Below are positions 17,820 through 26,601 of a stretch of 64,000 bases of DNA, one piece after another. Both the position numbers and the translations under genes were made by a program. Source of the DNA: Flavobacteriaceae bacterium UBA3356 (GTDB taxonomy: Bacteria; Bacteroidota; Bacteroidia; Flavobacteriales; Flavobacteriaceae); the NCBI GenBank assembly GCA_002360635.1, contig DEQW01000006.1, positions 26,019 to 90,018 of the forward strand, written 5' to 3'. How positions within the stretch are numbered: the first letter of the stretch is position 1; every line of letters starts with the position of its first letter. The notes under the pieces were generated by a model that was not told the DNA's origin, made no database searches, and was given only the letters and a program-made list of their open reading frames with translations.

Positions 17820-17865
17820 CCCAATTCCCCAAACCCTTATGTAAACTGAAAAAGATAATACGCTT

Positions 17866-19953
17866 ATGCAAGAACACATTAAATTCAACATACTTAATTT
17901 CAATTGGCCTCGTAAGCTATTGACCTTCTATGTATCACTCAATAAAGCAGAAGGCGTAGATACAATTCATTACAGAAAGTTTCCGAGTAATATTACTGAC
18001 GTATTCAGTAATGATGAATTAGAGGAAAGAGAGGAAATTTATACAACCTTTACAAAACCCAAAGAAGGATTTAAGCCTTTAAAGGTAGATTGTAATAATT
18101 ACAATCTAAATCTATATAAGCAATTTCTTTATGCCCAGATTAGAAAGCATTTTGACAGCTTAAACATCATTAATCGCAAGAACGGAGTACTTAAAGACAG
18201 GCAAGTTTGGGTAGTAGATAAAGACAGATATCATAAGGACTATCACTATTACGATAGATTCACTCTTAAAATTCAAATAGGCGAAGTTTCAAAACATCCT
18301 GAATTGGTAGTGTCTTATAATGGTACATCAAAAATTCTAAAAAAGTCAATACAGGAACTGGAAAATACACATCTGGCAACTAAGGCTATTTTCAGAAACA
18401 GAATTGTGGATTTGCGAGTAAATACAGACACACCTGAAAAACAAGAATACTACAACAGTTTGATTTTAGATGAAGTGTTCCCGCGTTTAAATCCCAAACT
18501 TCAAAGAGCGCTCAACATTCCTTTTGAACTTAAAAAAACCAAAAACAGATATACACAGTATCTTGAAAAAATTGAAGTCTTTACCAAAAAATACCTATTT
18601 ACTGAAGATTTTAAAAAGATATGCGATTTTAAAAGTCAAGAGTTTATAGATGCCCCATTAAGCCGCATTGGCCATATACCTAAAGAAAAAGGCCTGTTAG
18701 AATACGGGAAAGATGCACACGGCAATAAGCAAACCGGTATTACGCCTAAATTGGAACTCAACAGATACAGACCTTATTTTAGACCACCTAATCCAAACAT
18801 CCAATTCTTCTTTATTTATCACAAAGAGCACGAAGCAACGATAACAAAACTATGGGGTTATCTCAAAAGAGGTACAGGTAAATATTACCAAGGCTTAAAA
18901 AGCTTCATCGATATTCCTGTCAATTCAGCACCAAAGCATTTCATAGAATTTGAAAATAAGAAAAACCCAATTCCTGAAATAGAACAAAAAATGGGCGAAT
19001 TAAAATGGGAGCCATCTGTTGCATATCTGGCTTTTTACATCAGTCCTTACACACGCTTTGAATCCGACCCAGAACTAAAGAATATTTATTATCGAGTAAA
19101 AGAATTATGCCTTAGTGAGGACATTATGACCCAAGCTATAGATTTTGAAGATTTACAACGCAACATAAATAACTATCAATGGCACTTAAACAACATTTCA
19201 TTGGCCATTCACGCCAAATTAGGCGGTAAACCTTGGAAACTCGCTCTTACTGAAAAGAAAGAATTGGTTATTGGTGTAGGCGCATTTACTAATCAAGAAA
19301 AAAACCACCGCTATGTAGCAAGTGCATTTAGCTTTCAAAACAACGGTATTTTCAATAGGTTCAATTGTTTTTCAAAAACAGAAACTGATGTATTAGCAGG
19401 AAGCATCCTAACAGCAATCCGAACATTTTTTAACCAGTCCGAGGCAGATAAGATTGTGATTCACTTTTATAAGGAAATGAGTAAAAAGGAAATGCAACCC
19501 ATCATTAAGGGTATGCAAAATCTTAATCTGGAAAACAAACCAATTTACATACTAAACATTAATAAGACTGAAACAAAAGACATCATAGCATACGACACAG
19601 ATTTTGTAGATAATTTGATGCCTTATAGCGGTACATTCATACGGTTAGGCGACCGGCAATTTTTGTTATTCAACAATGGTAGGTTTGAAGACGAACGCTT
19701 TTTTGATTCTGATGGTTTTCCGTTTCCAATTAAAGTCAGTATGAGCAGCCCCAATGAAGATGCTTTTGAAGATGACAATATTATTACAGAGTTACTAACC
19801 CAAGTGTTTCAGTTCAGCAGATTGTATTGGAAATCCTTAAAACCTCAAAATGTACCTATAACAATTAAGTACCCTGAAATGGTTGCGCAATTAGTACCAC
19901 GTTTCCAAAACGATATCGATGAGGAAGCAAAAAATAAACTTTGGTTTTTATAA
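17866..19953 (+). CDS. long prokaryotic Argonaute, catalytically inactive PIWI
   Basis: 695 residues. N, PAZ-like and linker regions in the first 400 residues are divergent. MID-PIWI is recognisable from NNISLAIHAKLGGKPW (about 445) onward: IGVGAFTN (about 469), RYVASAFSF, KIVIHFYKEMSKKEM (about 530) and the end VPITIKYPEMVAQLV. The first catalytic Asp is replaced by Gly (IGVG instead of IGVD) and the second, expected after VIH, by Tyr; the terminal His/Asp is also absent. It should bind a guide and target but not slice. Long inactive pAgos act with partner effectors, and nucleases lie directly upstream. Length and lost tetrad also recall DdmE, but no DdmD is present. Confidence 0.82.
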   Translation: MQEHIKFNILNFNWPRKLLTFYVSLNKAEGVDTIHYRKFPSNITDVFSNDELEEREEIYTTFTKPKEGFKPLKVDCNNYNLNLYKQFLYAQIRKHFDSLNIINRKNGVLKDRQVWVVDKDRYHKDYHYYDRFTLKIQIGEVSKHPELVVSYNGTSKILKKSIQELENTHLATKAIFRNRIVDLRVNTDTPEKQEYYNSLILDEVFPRLNPKLQRALNIPFELKKTKNRYTQYLEKIEVFTKKYLFTEDFKKICDFKSQEFIDAPLSRIGHIPKEKGLLEYGKDAHGNKQTGITPKLELNRYRPYFRPPNPNIQFFFIYHKEHEATITKLWGYLKRGTGKYYQGLKSFIDIPVNSAPKHFIEFENKKNPIPEIEQKMGELKWEPSVAYLAFYISPYTRFESDPELKNIYYRVKELCLSEDIMTQAIDFEDLQRNINNYQWHLNNISLAIHAKLGGKPWKLALTEKKELVIGVGAFTNQEKNHRYVASAFSFQNNGIFNRFNCFSKTETDVLAGSILTAIRTFFNQSEADKIVIHFYKEMSKKEMQPIIKGMQNLNLENKPIYILNINKTETKDIIAYDTDFVDNLMPYSGTFIRLGDRQFLLFNNGRFEDERFFDSDGFPFPIKVSMSSPNEDAFEDDNIITELLTQVFQFSRLYWKSLKPQNVPITIKYPEMVAQLVPRFQNDIDEEAKNKLWFL

Positions 19954-19959
19954 AAAAAA

Positions 19960-20682
19960 ATGAGTAGAACCAAAAAGAATAAAAGTTTAGGTTCCATAAT
20001 GGGTTATGGTTTTATACAGTTCGAAATTCATTTGAGAGAACAATATGTGGACCATATGGAGACTCATTTCGAGCAAGAGCTAAAGGTTATTGAGTCAAAC
20101 TATGACGAATTTATGTCAAGTCTTAAAAATGCAGATTCAGATGAATTATCTGATGAAGCTAAAAGCCACTATGAAGATTCTTTTATAGATGACTTCTTTA
20201 TGATTAAAAAAGTATATCGTAAGACTTTTAGAGATTCACAAATAATACAATTATACTCTTTCTTAGAAGACTTGTTAATGAAAGGATGTAGTCGTTATGC
20301 ATCTATAAAAAAGACACCATATAAAGTTACAGACCTTAGCGGTCAAAATGATATTGATAGAATAAAAAAATACCTCACTAAATCCGTAGGTGTTGATTTC
20401 AGTAAATTAACAGCAGACTGGTCATTTCTTGATAATTTAAGAGTAGTACGTAATCAGGTAGTTCATCACAATGGCATCATTAGGAATAATGATGTTGTAA
20501 AAGGAACTGATAAGAAGTTCAATAAAATAAAAAGCTTTAGCAAGGACCGGTTTACTCTTGAGCCATATGTAAGTTCATCTGATAGATTTCAGATAGTGTT
20601 TGATAATCCAAATTTCATCACGTCCATTCTGAAACACATAGAATCATTAATTCAAAAAATTGCTCAGTATGAAATTGACTAA
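19960..20682 (+). CDS. HEPN-like protein
   Basis: 240 residues, helical. At about residue 163 the sequence RNQVVHHNG has the HEPN RNase pattern R-x(4)-H in a 'LRxxRNxxVHHNG' context. It is preceded by a helix with LYSFLEDLLMKGCSRYA, also common in HEPN proteins. Starts 6 bp after the Argonaute stop, and overlaps the helicase start. Could be an RNase effector or a toxin-like component; activity not shown. Family assignment moderate, because the motif is short. Confidence 0.6.
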   Translation: MSRTKKNKSLGSIMGYGFIQFEIHLREQYVDHMETHFEQELKVIESNYDEFMSSLKNADSDELSDEAKSHYEDSFIDDFFMIKKVYRKTFRDSQIIQLYSFLEDLLMKGCSRYASIKKTPYKVTDLSGQNDIDRIKKYLTKSVGVDFSKLTADWSFLDNLRVVRNQVVHHNGIIRNNDVVKGTDKKFNKIKSFSKDRFTLEPYVSSSDRFQIVFDNPNFITSILKHIESLIQKIAQYEID

Positions 20683-22387
20683 AGAGCAAAAAGCAATCAT
20701 AAATTCTGATGGTAACATCCGCATCAATGCAATCGCAGGTTCTGGAAAAACTACTACAGTTATAGAATACGCTGCAAGCAGACCCAAAACAGCTAAAATT
20801 CTGTATTTGGTATTCAATAAATCTGTAAAAACAGAAGCAATACACAAGTTTGAACAAAAGGGGTTATCCAATGTCAAGGTAGAGACCGCTCATTCTCTGG
20901 CACATCGTTACATAGTTAGAAAGCACAATTATAAGGTCAACCAAGGCTACAAGTCCCACGATTTAGTACCAATTTTAGATTTATTCGAAGATTCGCAACG
21001 TCACGGTGCGTACATATTAGCAAATCACATCAACAAGTTAACAGCATACTACTGTAATAGCGATGCTGAAAGAGTAAGCGATTTAAAATATTTGGAAACA
21101 CTAACAGACCCAAAGGCAAAAGGTTTTGTTTCAAAGTATTTAGACACCATAGTTGAAAAAGCAGAATACTTTATTGAACGGATGGATAAAGGTGAAATAG
21201 ATATTACACACGATTTCTACCTCAAAAAGTACCAACTCTCTTTTCCTAAATTAAACTATGATTATATACTATTTGATGAAGGTCAAGATGCCTCAGCAGC
21301 TATGCTCGATATTTTTATGAGCCAAGATGCAACCAAGGTAATTGTAGGCGATACACATCAACAAATCTATTCCTGGCGATATGCGGTAAACTCTTTAGAA
21401 AAAGCCGAGTTTAAAACATACAACTTATCTACCAGCTTCCGATTCAATCAAGATATAGCAGATTTAGCAAAAAGCACATTAGACCTTAAACGAAATGTAG
21501 TGGAATACAATGCGGTATCAATTCAAGGCAAGGGAAATTGTGATACAATTGAAACAAAAGCAATATTAGCACGAACGAATTTAGGTTTATTAGTCAATGC
21601 AATAGAATATGTTGTTGAAGAAAATAAAGCATCTAAAATTTACTTTGAGGGCAATATCAATTCTTACACGTATGCTGAAGATGGCGCATCGCTCTACGAT
21701 GTTTTAAACCTATATCAAGAAAAAAGACATCTGATTAGAGATGTACTCATTAAGGGAATGAAGGATATTGAGGATTTAGAGGATTATATTAAGCAAACCG
21801 AAGATGTCCAACTGGGCCTAATGGTAGAGGTAGTAAAAAAATACGGCGATAAAATTCCTGCCATTATTAAGGAAATTAAAACGAAACACATCAATAGCGA
21901 TAGAAAGGATGAAGCAGAAATCATCTTTTCAACCGTGCATCGTAGTAAAGGTATGGAATATGATGCGGTAAAGTTGGCAGCAGATTTTATTGATAAAGAT
22001 AGAATACAGCACCTACAAGACGAATACGAAGGTTTATTAGCAGATAGAATAAATGAAGAAATAAATCTCTTATATGTAGCCATAACAAGAGTGAAGAATA
22101 CATTGGTAATTCCAGAAAATTACATTCCCGTCTATTTTAAATCATCACCCAACATAAAACCTATCACCGTTCCAGTAGAAGAAAATCAACAAATTGATGA
22201 AAATTCCCCTATTGCAAAAGAGATTCAAAAAAAGTACCCAAAAGCCTTTACACCTTGGACGTTTGAACAAGACCAAATTCTAAAACAGGGACTACATGAT
22301 GGTATTACTATTAAAGGGATCGCAACAACCTTAGAACGCTCTACAAAATCAATTAGAGCAAGAATGAAAGTTTTATCAATTGAATAA
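20669..22387 (+). CDS. UvrD/Rep-type SF1 DNA helicase
   Basis: 572 residues. Q-motif LTKEQKAII, Walker A AIAGSGKTT (about 22), motif Ia, Walker B FDEGQDAS (about 203), VGDTHQQIYSWR (motif III, about 227), motif IV TSFRF, and motif V/VI STVHRSKGMEYDAV ... LLYVAITRVKNTL. Closest in look to the Fbh1-like subgroup. The last 50 residues (TPWTFEQDQILKQGL ... IARTL-like) resemble a SANT/HTH module. Start at 20669 (MKLTKEQ) overlaps the HEPN gene; an ATG at 20660 is possible. Probably part of the same defence unit as the Argonaute. Confidence 0.85.
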   Translation: MKLTKEQKAIINSDGNIRINAIAGSGKTTTVIEYAASRPKTAKILYLVFNKSVKTEAIHKFEQKGLSNVKVETAHSLAHRYIVRKHNYKVNQGYKSHDLVPILDLFEDSQRHGAYILANHINKLTAYYCNSDAERVSDLKYLETLTDPKAKGFVSKYLDTIVEKAEYFIERMDKGEIDITHDFYLKKYQLSFPKLNYDYILFDEGQDASAAMLDIFMSQDATKVIVGDTHQQIYSWRYAVNSLEKAEFKTYNLSTSFRFNQDIADLAKSTLDLKRNVVEYNAVSIQGKGNCDTIETKAILARTNLGLLVNAIEYVVEENKASKIYFEGNINSYTYAEDGASLYDVLNLYQEKRHLIRDVLIKGMKDIEDLEDYIKQTEDVQLGLMVEVVKKYGDKIPAIIKEIKTKHINSDRKDEAEIIFSTVHRSKGMEYDAVKLAADFIDKDRIQHLQDEYEGLLADRINEEINLLYVAITRVKNTLVIPENYIPVYFKSSPNIKPITVPVEENQQIDENSPIAKEIQKKYPKAFTPWTFEQDQILKQGLHDGITIKGIATTLERSTKSIRARMKVLSIE

Positions 22388-22394
22388 TTTTATA

Positions 22395-23528
22395 ATGTCA
22401 GAAAATGTTTTAAATAGAAAACAATTGTATGATTTAGTTTGGAGTAAACCAGTTACCCATATTGCCAAGGAATATGGTTTTTCTGATAATGGTATACGTA
22501 AGATTTGCAAAAAGTATAACATTCCATTACCTAAAAATGGATATTGGTCTAAAATTAAATTCAATAAAAAAGTAACTAAAACAAAACTGCCTAAGCAAGA
22601 CGATAATCCCCAAATCACTTTAGAGAAGTCTAACTCTGTCGTTTCTGGTGGTAACCATATCAATTCTCAGATGGCTTTAAGGAAAAAGGAACTTAAGGAA
22701 ATAGAGGAATTGAGGTTTACAGTTCCAGACCGATTATCAAAACCTCATAAATATGTTACGGCCACCAAAGAGTATCACAAACAGCTAAAAGTAGTTCAAA
22801 AGCGTGGTGGCTGGAGTAGCGATGTGGATTCATCAAATGCCTTGAATATAAATGTATCAGAAAGCTTAGTACCAAGAGCCCTTAGAATATTTGATACGTT
22901 ACTAAAGATTTTTGACAAAAGAGGTTACAAGATTTCTTCAAACATTAATACGGAAGTAACAATAAAAGAGCAGACCTACTCAATACGCATCACAGAGAAA
23001 TCAAAGAGAGTAAAACGAGAAGACAATCGAAGTTGGGACTCTTACGATTTTGTTCCCACGGGTAGATTATGCTTAAAAATTGATGATTACTCACCTATAA
23101 AAGAATGGGCAGATTCAAAAACTAAACAATTAGAAGAAAGAGTTCTTGATATTCTTTCTTGGTTAGAAATCAGGGCCAAAAAAGATGAGGAACAAGCAAT
23201 CCAAAGCGCTCTATGGCGTAAAAAAATTGAGGAAGAAAGAGAAAGAGAAAAGCAACTACAAGCCTTAAAGGATAATGAATTGAATCGTTTTCAACAATTA
23301 TTTGATACCGCATCTCGATGGCATAAATCTCAATATCTGAGAAACTACATCAATGAGTTTGAAAAATATGCACTTGATTCAAAAACGCTTGATTCCGATA
23401 AACAAGAGTGGATTAAATGGGCAAAGGAAAAAGCAGATTGGTACGACCCCTTTATAGAAAAAGAAGTCGATCTGCTAAAGGATGTTGATAGAGATACGTT
23501 AAAACCTAAAAAGAAAAACTATTGGTAG
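22395..23528 (+). CDS. N-terminal HTH, coiled-coil protein of unknown function
   Basis: 377 residues. Begins with NRKQLYDLVWSKPVTHIAKEYGFSDNGIRKICKKYNIPLPKNGYW, a widespread HTH-like module seen in many uncharacterised proteins of mobile and defence loci. The centre (about 130-235) is mixed alpha/beta, then a long charged coiled coil (about 240-300) and a helical end. Last gene of the operon. ATG at 22395 is preferred to 22380, which lies inside the helicase gene. No catalytic motif seen. Confidence 0.6.
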   Translation: MSENVLNRKQLYDLVWSKPVTHIAKEYGFSDNGIRKICKKYNIPLPKNGYWSKIKFNKKVTKTKLPKQDDNPQITLEKSNSVVSGGNHINSQMALRKKELKEIEELRFTVPDRLSKPHKYVTATKEYHKQLKVVQKRGGWSSDVDSSNALNINVSESLVPRALRIFDTLLKIFDKRGYKISSNINTEVTIKEQTYSIRITEKSKRVKREDNRSWDSYDFVPTGRLCLKIDDYSPIKEWADSKTKQLEERVLDILSWLEIRAKKDEEQAIQSALWRKKIEEEREREKQLQALKDNELNRFQQLFDTASRWHKSQYLRNYINEFEKYALDSKTLDSDKQEWIKWAKEKADWYDPFIEKEVDLLKDVDRDTLKPKKKNYW

Positions 23529-24881
23529 TAAATGAAACACACTAAAAGCCCCACCTTCGGCACTTACTCATTCATTCGTTCCGCGCGCTACACTCATTCA
23601 ATCGCAAAAGCCTACGGTTCCGCGCAGCACCAGTAATAGTTTTATTAAGCATAGGATTTTTAAAGAAACGTAGTTCGAAACTATTGCTCGTGCTTTTTGC
23701 CTTTGCCCTCGATTTTTTTCTTTCGATTAAACAGCAGTACAAGCATTAAACATTCGGGAAGGCAGGTAATAAGGTGTTCGTCAGTTGTTCCATTTAGTTC
23801 CATAAAACATATCTGCAAGGGTATTCTGCTAATATCAATAAACAGATATGCCAACAAACATTGGTTGACAATTAAAGTTTAGTGCTATTCATCCCTTGCA
23901 TATACCACAAATAGCACCACTGCGGCGACACGTCCTCGCTGGCACTATTTATTTGTTTTATTTCACACATTTCACGCCTTCCTCACCCGTAGCTACTCTA
24001 TCACCCCAAACCCCAATTAGGATTTGCGCTATCGCACAAGTGTTTTTTTTGGGGTGCTACCGCTACTTAATGTTTTGCGAGCCTGCGGGTCGCTTCGGGC
24101 TACGACCTAAACCCCATAGCAGAATTTCGTTATGAGAAAGTCAAAACGCTAAGGAATCAATCTTTAAGAGACAAGAGCATAGTGATAACTACGCTTGCAG
24201 GATTTTAAAGAAGCAAAGCGATTGAGTTCGACGCGTTTTTTGACTTAAGAATAGATAGTCTGCTATGGGGTTTAGGTCTACAGGCTGTCACAGTTTTTGA
24301 GTGCACCCAAGTCGCAATATGAAATCACCGTAACCATTTTAAAAAGCTGAATTTCAAGCATTAACGAACCAATTTTAAACGACATTTAAACTACAATTAA
24401 ACAGCGGATGATTACATATTGCAACCGCTCGCAAGAGCAGCTCATTACGTCAGCAATTTAAGCCAACGCAAAGCGGAAGGTTATACATCTAACATATGAA
24501 TATCAATCACAAATCATCTATTTCCTCAAAATCCGCAATTCCTTAAATCACCTTTTTAAGAAAGATGATAACCTACCGCCACCGAAATAAATTGCTTCCT
24601 ACAATCGTTGCCCTTGCCTTTCCCAACGCATCAAAAAACTGCGCCAGCCTTGTGTATAAACATAGCCGTGAGAGCCTTCCGCTCGAATCTAATAAACAAC
24701 CGTAATATTTTCAAACAGTAGAAACCCAATTGAACAAACTCGCTACAGGCTATCACTCACAGCACCCTAGCTCATCTCGCAGTCGGCTCGCGCCTTTAAG
24801 ATTACCTGCTCAACAAACTGAGTAAAACCGATATACAATCTGATTTTATATTAGATTGATATAAGTTTATGAAGTTAGTTT
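23529..24881. other. 1.35-kb non-coding region of the element
   Basis: No convincing gene on either strand: open frames are short (61 and 79 codons) with no recognisable products. Composition is uneven, with GC-richer patches. It contains the inverted repeat at 24104-24123/24259-24278 and a shorter one (gcggaagg 24473-24480, ccttccgc 24675-24682). In Bacteroidota elements such regions near the end often hold oriT or replication origins; that is an inference here. Confidence 0.55.
24080..24286. repeat. 20-bp perfect inverted repeat, possible oriT or structured RNA
   Basis: gacctaaaccccatagcaga at 24104-24123 is exactly complementary to 24259-24278, with 135 bp between. Further out, agcctg (24080-24085) pairs with caggct (24281-24286), extending the stem across an asymmetric bulge. 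The region is non-coding. Such a long perfect repeat is not expected by chance and fits an origin of transfer or replication, or a structured transcript. Confidence 0.7.
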
Positions 24882-25208
24882 TTATACTTCTACTACTTCT
24901 GCATCAGGAGCATTAGTCTTTACGGAATCAATACCATTTTCCATTCCAGATGAACTTTCGTACATTTCACTTGTACCGATAACTTGGCCATTCGAAGCTT
25001 TTAAATTAAAGTAATGCTTGCCATTACTCGACTTTTTTCTATCGTAGCGGCTATCATCTTGCGAGTTTTTTCGAACAGATTCGATACCATTTTCACATCC
25101 AGCTTTTGAAGAATAACCCTCACTTGCTAAAATATTTTGACCATTCCCTGCCTTCAATCTAAAGCGGTATTCACTTTTTGCATCCTTGTAAATTTCAAAT
25201 TTTGCCAT
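24882..25208 (-). CDS. YegP-family (DUF1508) protein
   Basis: 108 residues with two tandem DUF1508 repeats: FRLKAGNGQNILASEGYSS...ENGIESV (about 16-45) and FNLKASNGQVIGTSEMYES...ENGIDSV (about 67-97). A small soluble protein of the UPF0339 family, function not established. It reads against the defence operon. A TATATTTG promoter element on the minus strand lies about 55 bp upstream. Complete. Confidence 0.88.
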   Translation of the reverse strand: MAKFEIYKDAKSEYRFRLKAGNGQNILASEGYSSKAGCENGIESVRKNSQDDSRYDRKKSSNGKHYFNLKASNGQVIGTSEMYESSSGMENGIDSVKTNAPDAEVVEV

Positions 25209-25631
25209 TGTCTATAAATTTAATTTAAATACTAAAGATAGTGAAAGAGTGAAAAGAAGGCAAATATAGATGGCTTCCAACGCCCACCGCTATATTGCAG
25301 TAAAGCTCAAGCCCCAAGGGTTTTGAAAAAAATAGTACGCTACAAAATGGCGTACTTTTTTTAAAACCCTATCCAAGCGCACGATTTTTTCCAAAAAGCT
25401 TGACAGAAATGCCACGCCATCAGCAAAACGGCTTTCTTTTTTCTCTTTTTCTTTTAAAAAAATGTATTCATTTTCTTAGTTGAATGCAAAACACAGCAAA
25501 AGTCTGCAACCGAAACTGATAACATCTATTTGCACAGAAGTTGCCATATATTACGCAGAACTGGTATTGCTTCAGGCCAAAGCCGTACCAAGTCCGAATC
25601 AAATTTTGTTTAACCCAAAAAAATCAGAACA
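25209..25631. other. intergenic region with a divergent promoter and long hairpin
   Basis: Gene-free stretch between yegP-like (minus) and the DUF6266 gene (plus). A minus-strand TATATTTG at 25268-25261 fits a promoter for the YegP gene. The middle holds the hairpin at 25310-25368. No coding frame seen. Confidence 0.5.
25310..25368. repeat. long imperfect hairpin with T-run, bidirectional terminator-like
   Basis: Perfect 7-bp stem agtacgc (25334-25340) / gcgtact (25350-25356), extended outward through A- and T-runs to agggtttt / aaaaccct, giving about 20 paired positions with two bulges. T-tracts on both strands make it terminator-like. As it lies between divergent genes, an attenuator or a barrier against read-through is possible. 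Confidence 0.5.
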
Positions 25632-26273
25632 ATGGGTAAAATAGCACAAGGAATCTTAGGTGGGCTTTCAGGTAAGGTTGGAAACGTTATCGGTGGAAGC
25701 TGGAAAGGAATTGACTACATTAGAATTAAACCTTCAAGCGTAGCCAATCCACGAACTGAAGGTCAGGTAAACCAACGAAACAGGTTTACTGTGACTTTAG
25801 AATTTTTACAGGCAATCAAGCCGTTTATCAAGCAAGGTTACAAATCGCTCGCGATTAAGAAAACCGAGTTTAACGCAGCTATGTCTTATATCTTGAACAA
25901 TGCGGTAACTGGAACTGCACCTAACTTTAACGTCGATTACAATGATGCTTTAGTTAGCCGTGGAGGACTTTCAGGTGTTCTAAATGGAACAACTGATTTA
26001 ACCAACCCTGGCGAAGTAACCTTCGACTGGGATGATAACTCAGCAGAAGGAAATGCCAATACGACCGATAAAGCAATGCTATTGGTTTACAATCCTGCAA
26101 AGAAAGAATCTATTTCTGTAATTGATGGTAACCTCAGAACTTCAGGAAGTCAAACCGTAGTCATCCCGACTACCTACGCTGGCGATACTGTAGAACTGTT
26201 TGCAGCCTTCATTACTGCAGATGGCAGTCAAGTATCTAACAGTACTTATTTAGGCTCTGGAACCGCTCAATAA
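25632..26273 (+). CDS. DUF6266 family protein (element copy)
   Basis: 213 residues. Begins MGKIAQGILGGLSGKVGNVIGGSWKG, the glycine-rich opening typical of DUF6266, followed by 'QRNRFTVTLEFLQAIKPFIKQGYKS' and a C-terminal beta-rich domain with FDWDDNS. No signal peptide. Function of the family unknown. A second, distantly related copy lies at 41968-42618. This is the last gene inside the element and is followed by a strong terminator. Confidence 0.85.
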   Translation: MGKIAQGILGGLSGKVGNVIGGSWKGIDYIRIKPSSVANPRTEGQVNQRNRFTVTLEFLQAIKPFIKQGYKSLAIKKTEFNAAMSYILNNAVTGTAPNFNVDYNDALVSRGGLSGVLNGTTDLTNPGEVTFDWDDNSAEGNANTTDKAMLLVYNPAKKESISVIDGNLRTSGSQTVVIPTTYAGDTVELFAAFITADGSQVSNSTYLGSGTAQ

Positions 26274-26294
26274 GTCTTAGGATTGAAGTTAGGA

Positions 26295-26320
26295 AACCGC
26301 TCTTTGTGAGCGGTTTTTTT
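26295..26320 (+). terminator. terminator after the DUF6266 gene
   Basis: Perfect 8-bp stem aaccgctc / gagcggtt, loop TTTGT, followed by a run of Ts. A classical intrinsic terminator at the inner right end of the element. Confidence 0.85.
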
Positions 26321-26424
26321 AAGCTCTATTCATTAAATTTTCTATCTTAGTGACCCAATAATGATAGTTTACCGTTTGTGATTATTTGCCGTGAATTATC
26401 CCTTTTCTGAATTACTTTGTATCC

Positions 26425-26450
26425 TATTTGTTGCCTAAATTCTCGTATCT
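26425..26450. repeat. TGTTGCC-type repeat, candidate integrase arm site (right end)
   Basis: tatttgttgcctaaattctc matches the left-end sequence at 2067 with one substitution and one insertion, in the same orientation. It lies 26 bp inside the right attachment site. Supports binding of the same integrase at both ends. Confidence 0.5.
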
Positions 26451-26475
26451 CAATAATATCAACAATAGTTACATA

Positions 26476-26491
26476 TTGTATCGGGAAGTAA
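26476..26491. other. attR: 16-bp direct repeat
   Basis: Exact second copy of the mnmE 3'-end sequence at 1926-1941. The 328-bp gap 26274-26601 around it contains the terminator, one arm-type repeat and this site but no gene. Sequence from 26492 onward should be the original chromosome downstream of mnmE. Confidence 0.85.
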
Positions 26492-26601
26492 GTGAGGCAG
26501 CATACCTTTTAAAAAAATGAGCAGTCGAATTTATGCTGAAAGGAACCGAAGCATCACAAACACACTTTATTTAAAAAAATTCAACCAATACGGAATGTCC
26601 A

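Noticed and set aside
17866..22387. DdmDE plasmid-defence system
   Set aside because: The Argonaute resembles DdmE in size and lost catalysis, but the helicase is SF1 UvrD-type and lacks the SF2-plus-nuclease architecture of DdmD.
23697..24135. Two short ORFs (61 and 79 codons) in the gene-free region
   Set aside because: No plausible start context or protein-like composition.
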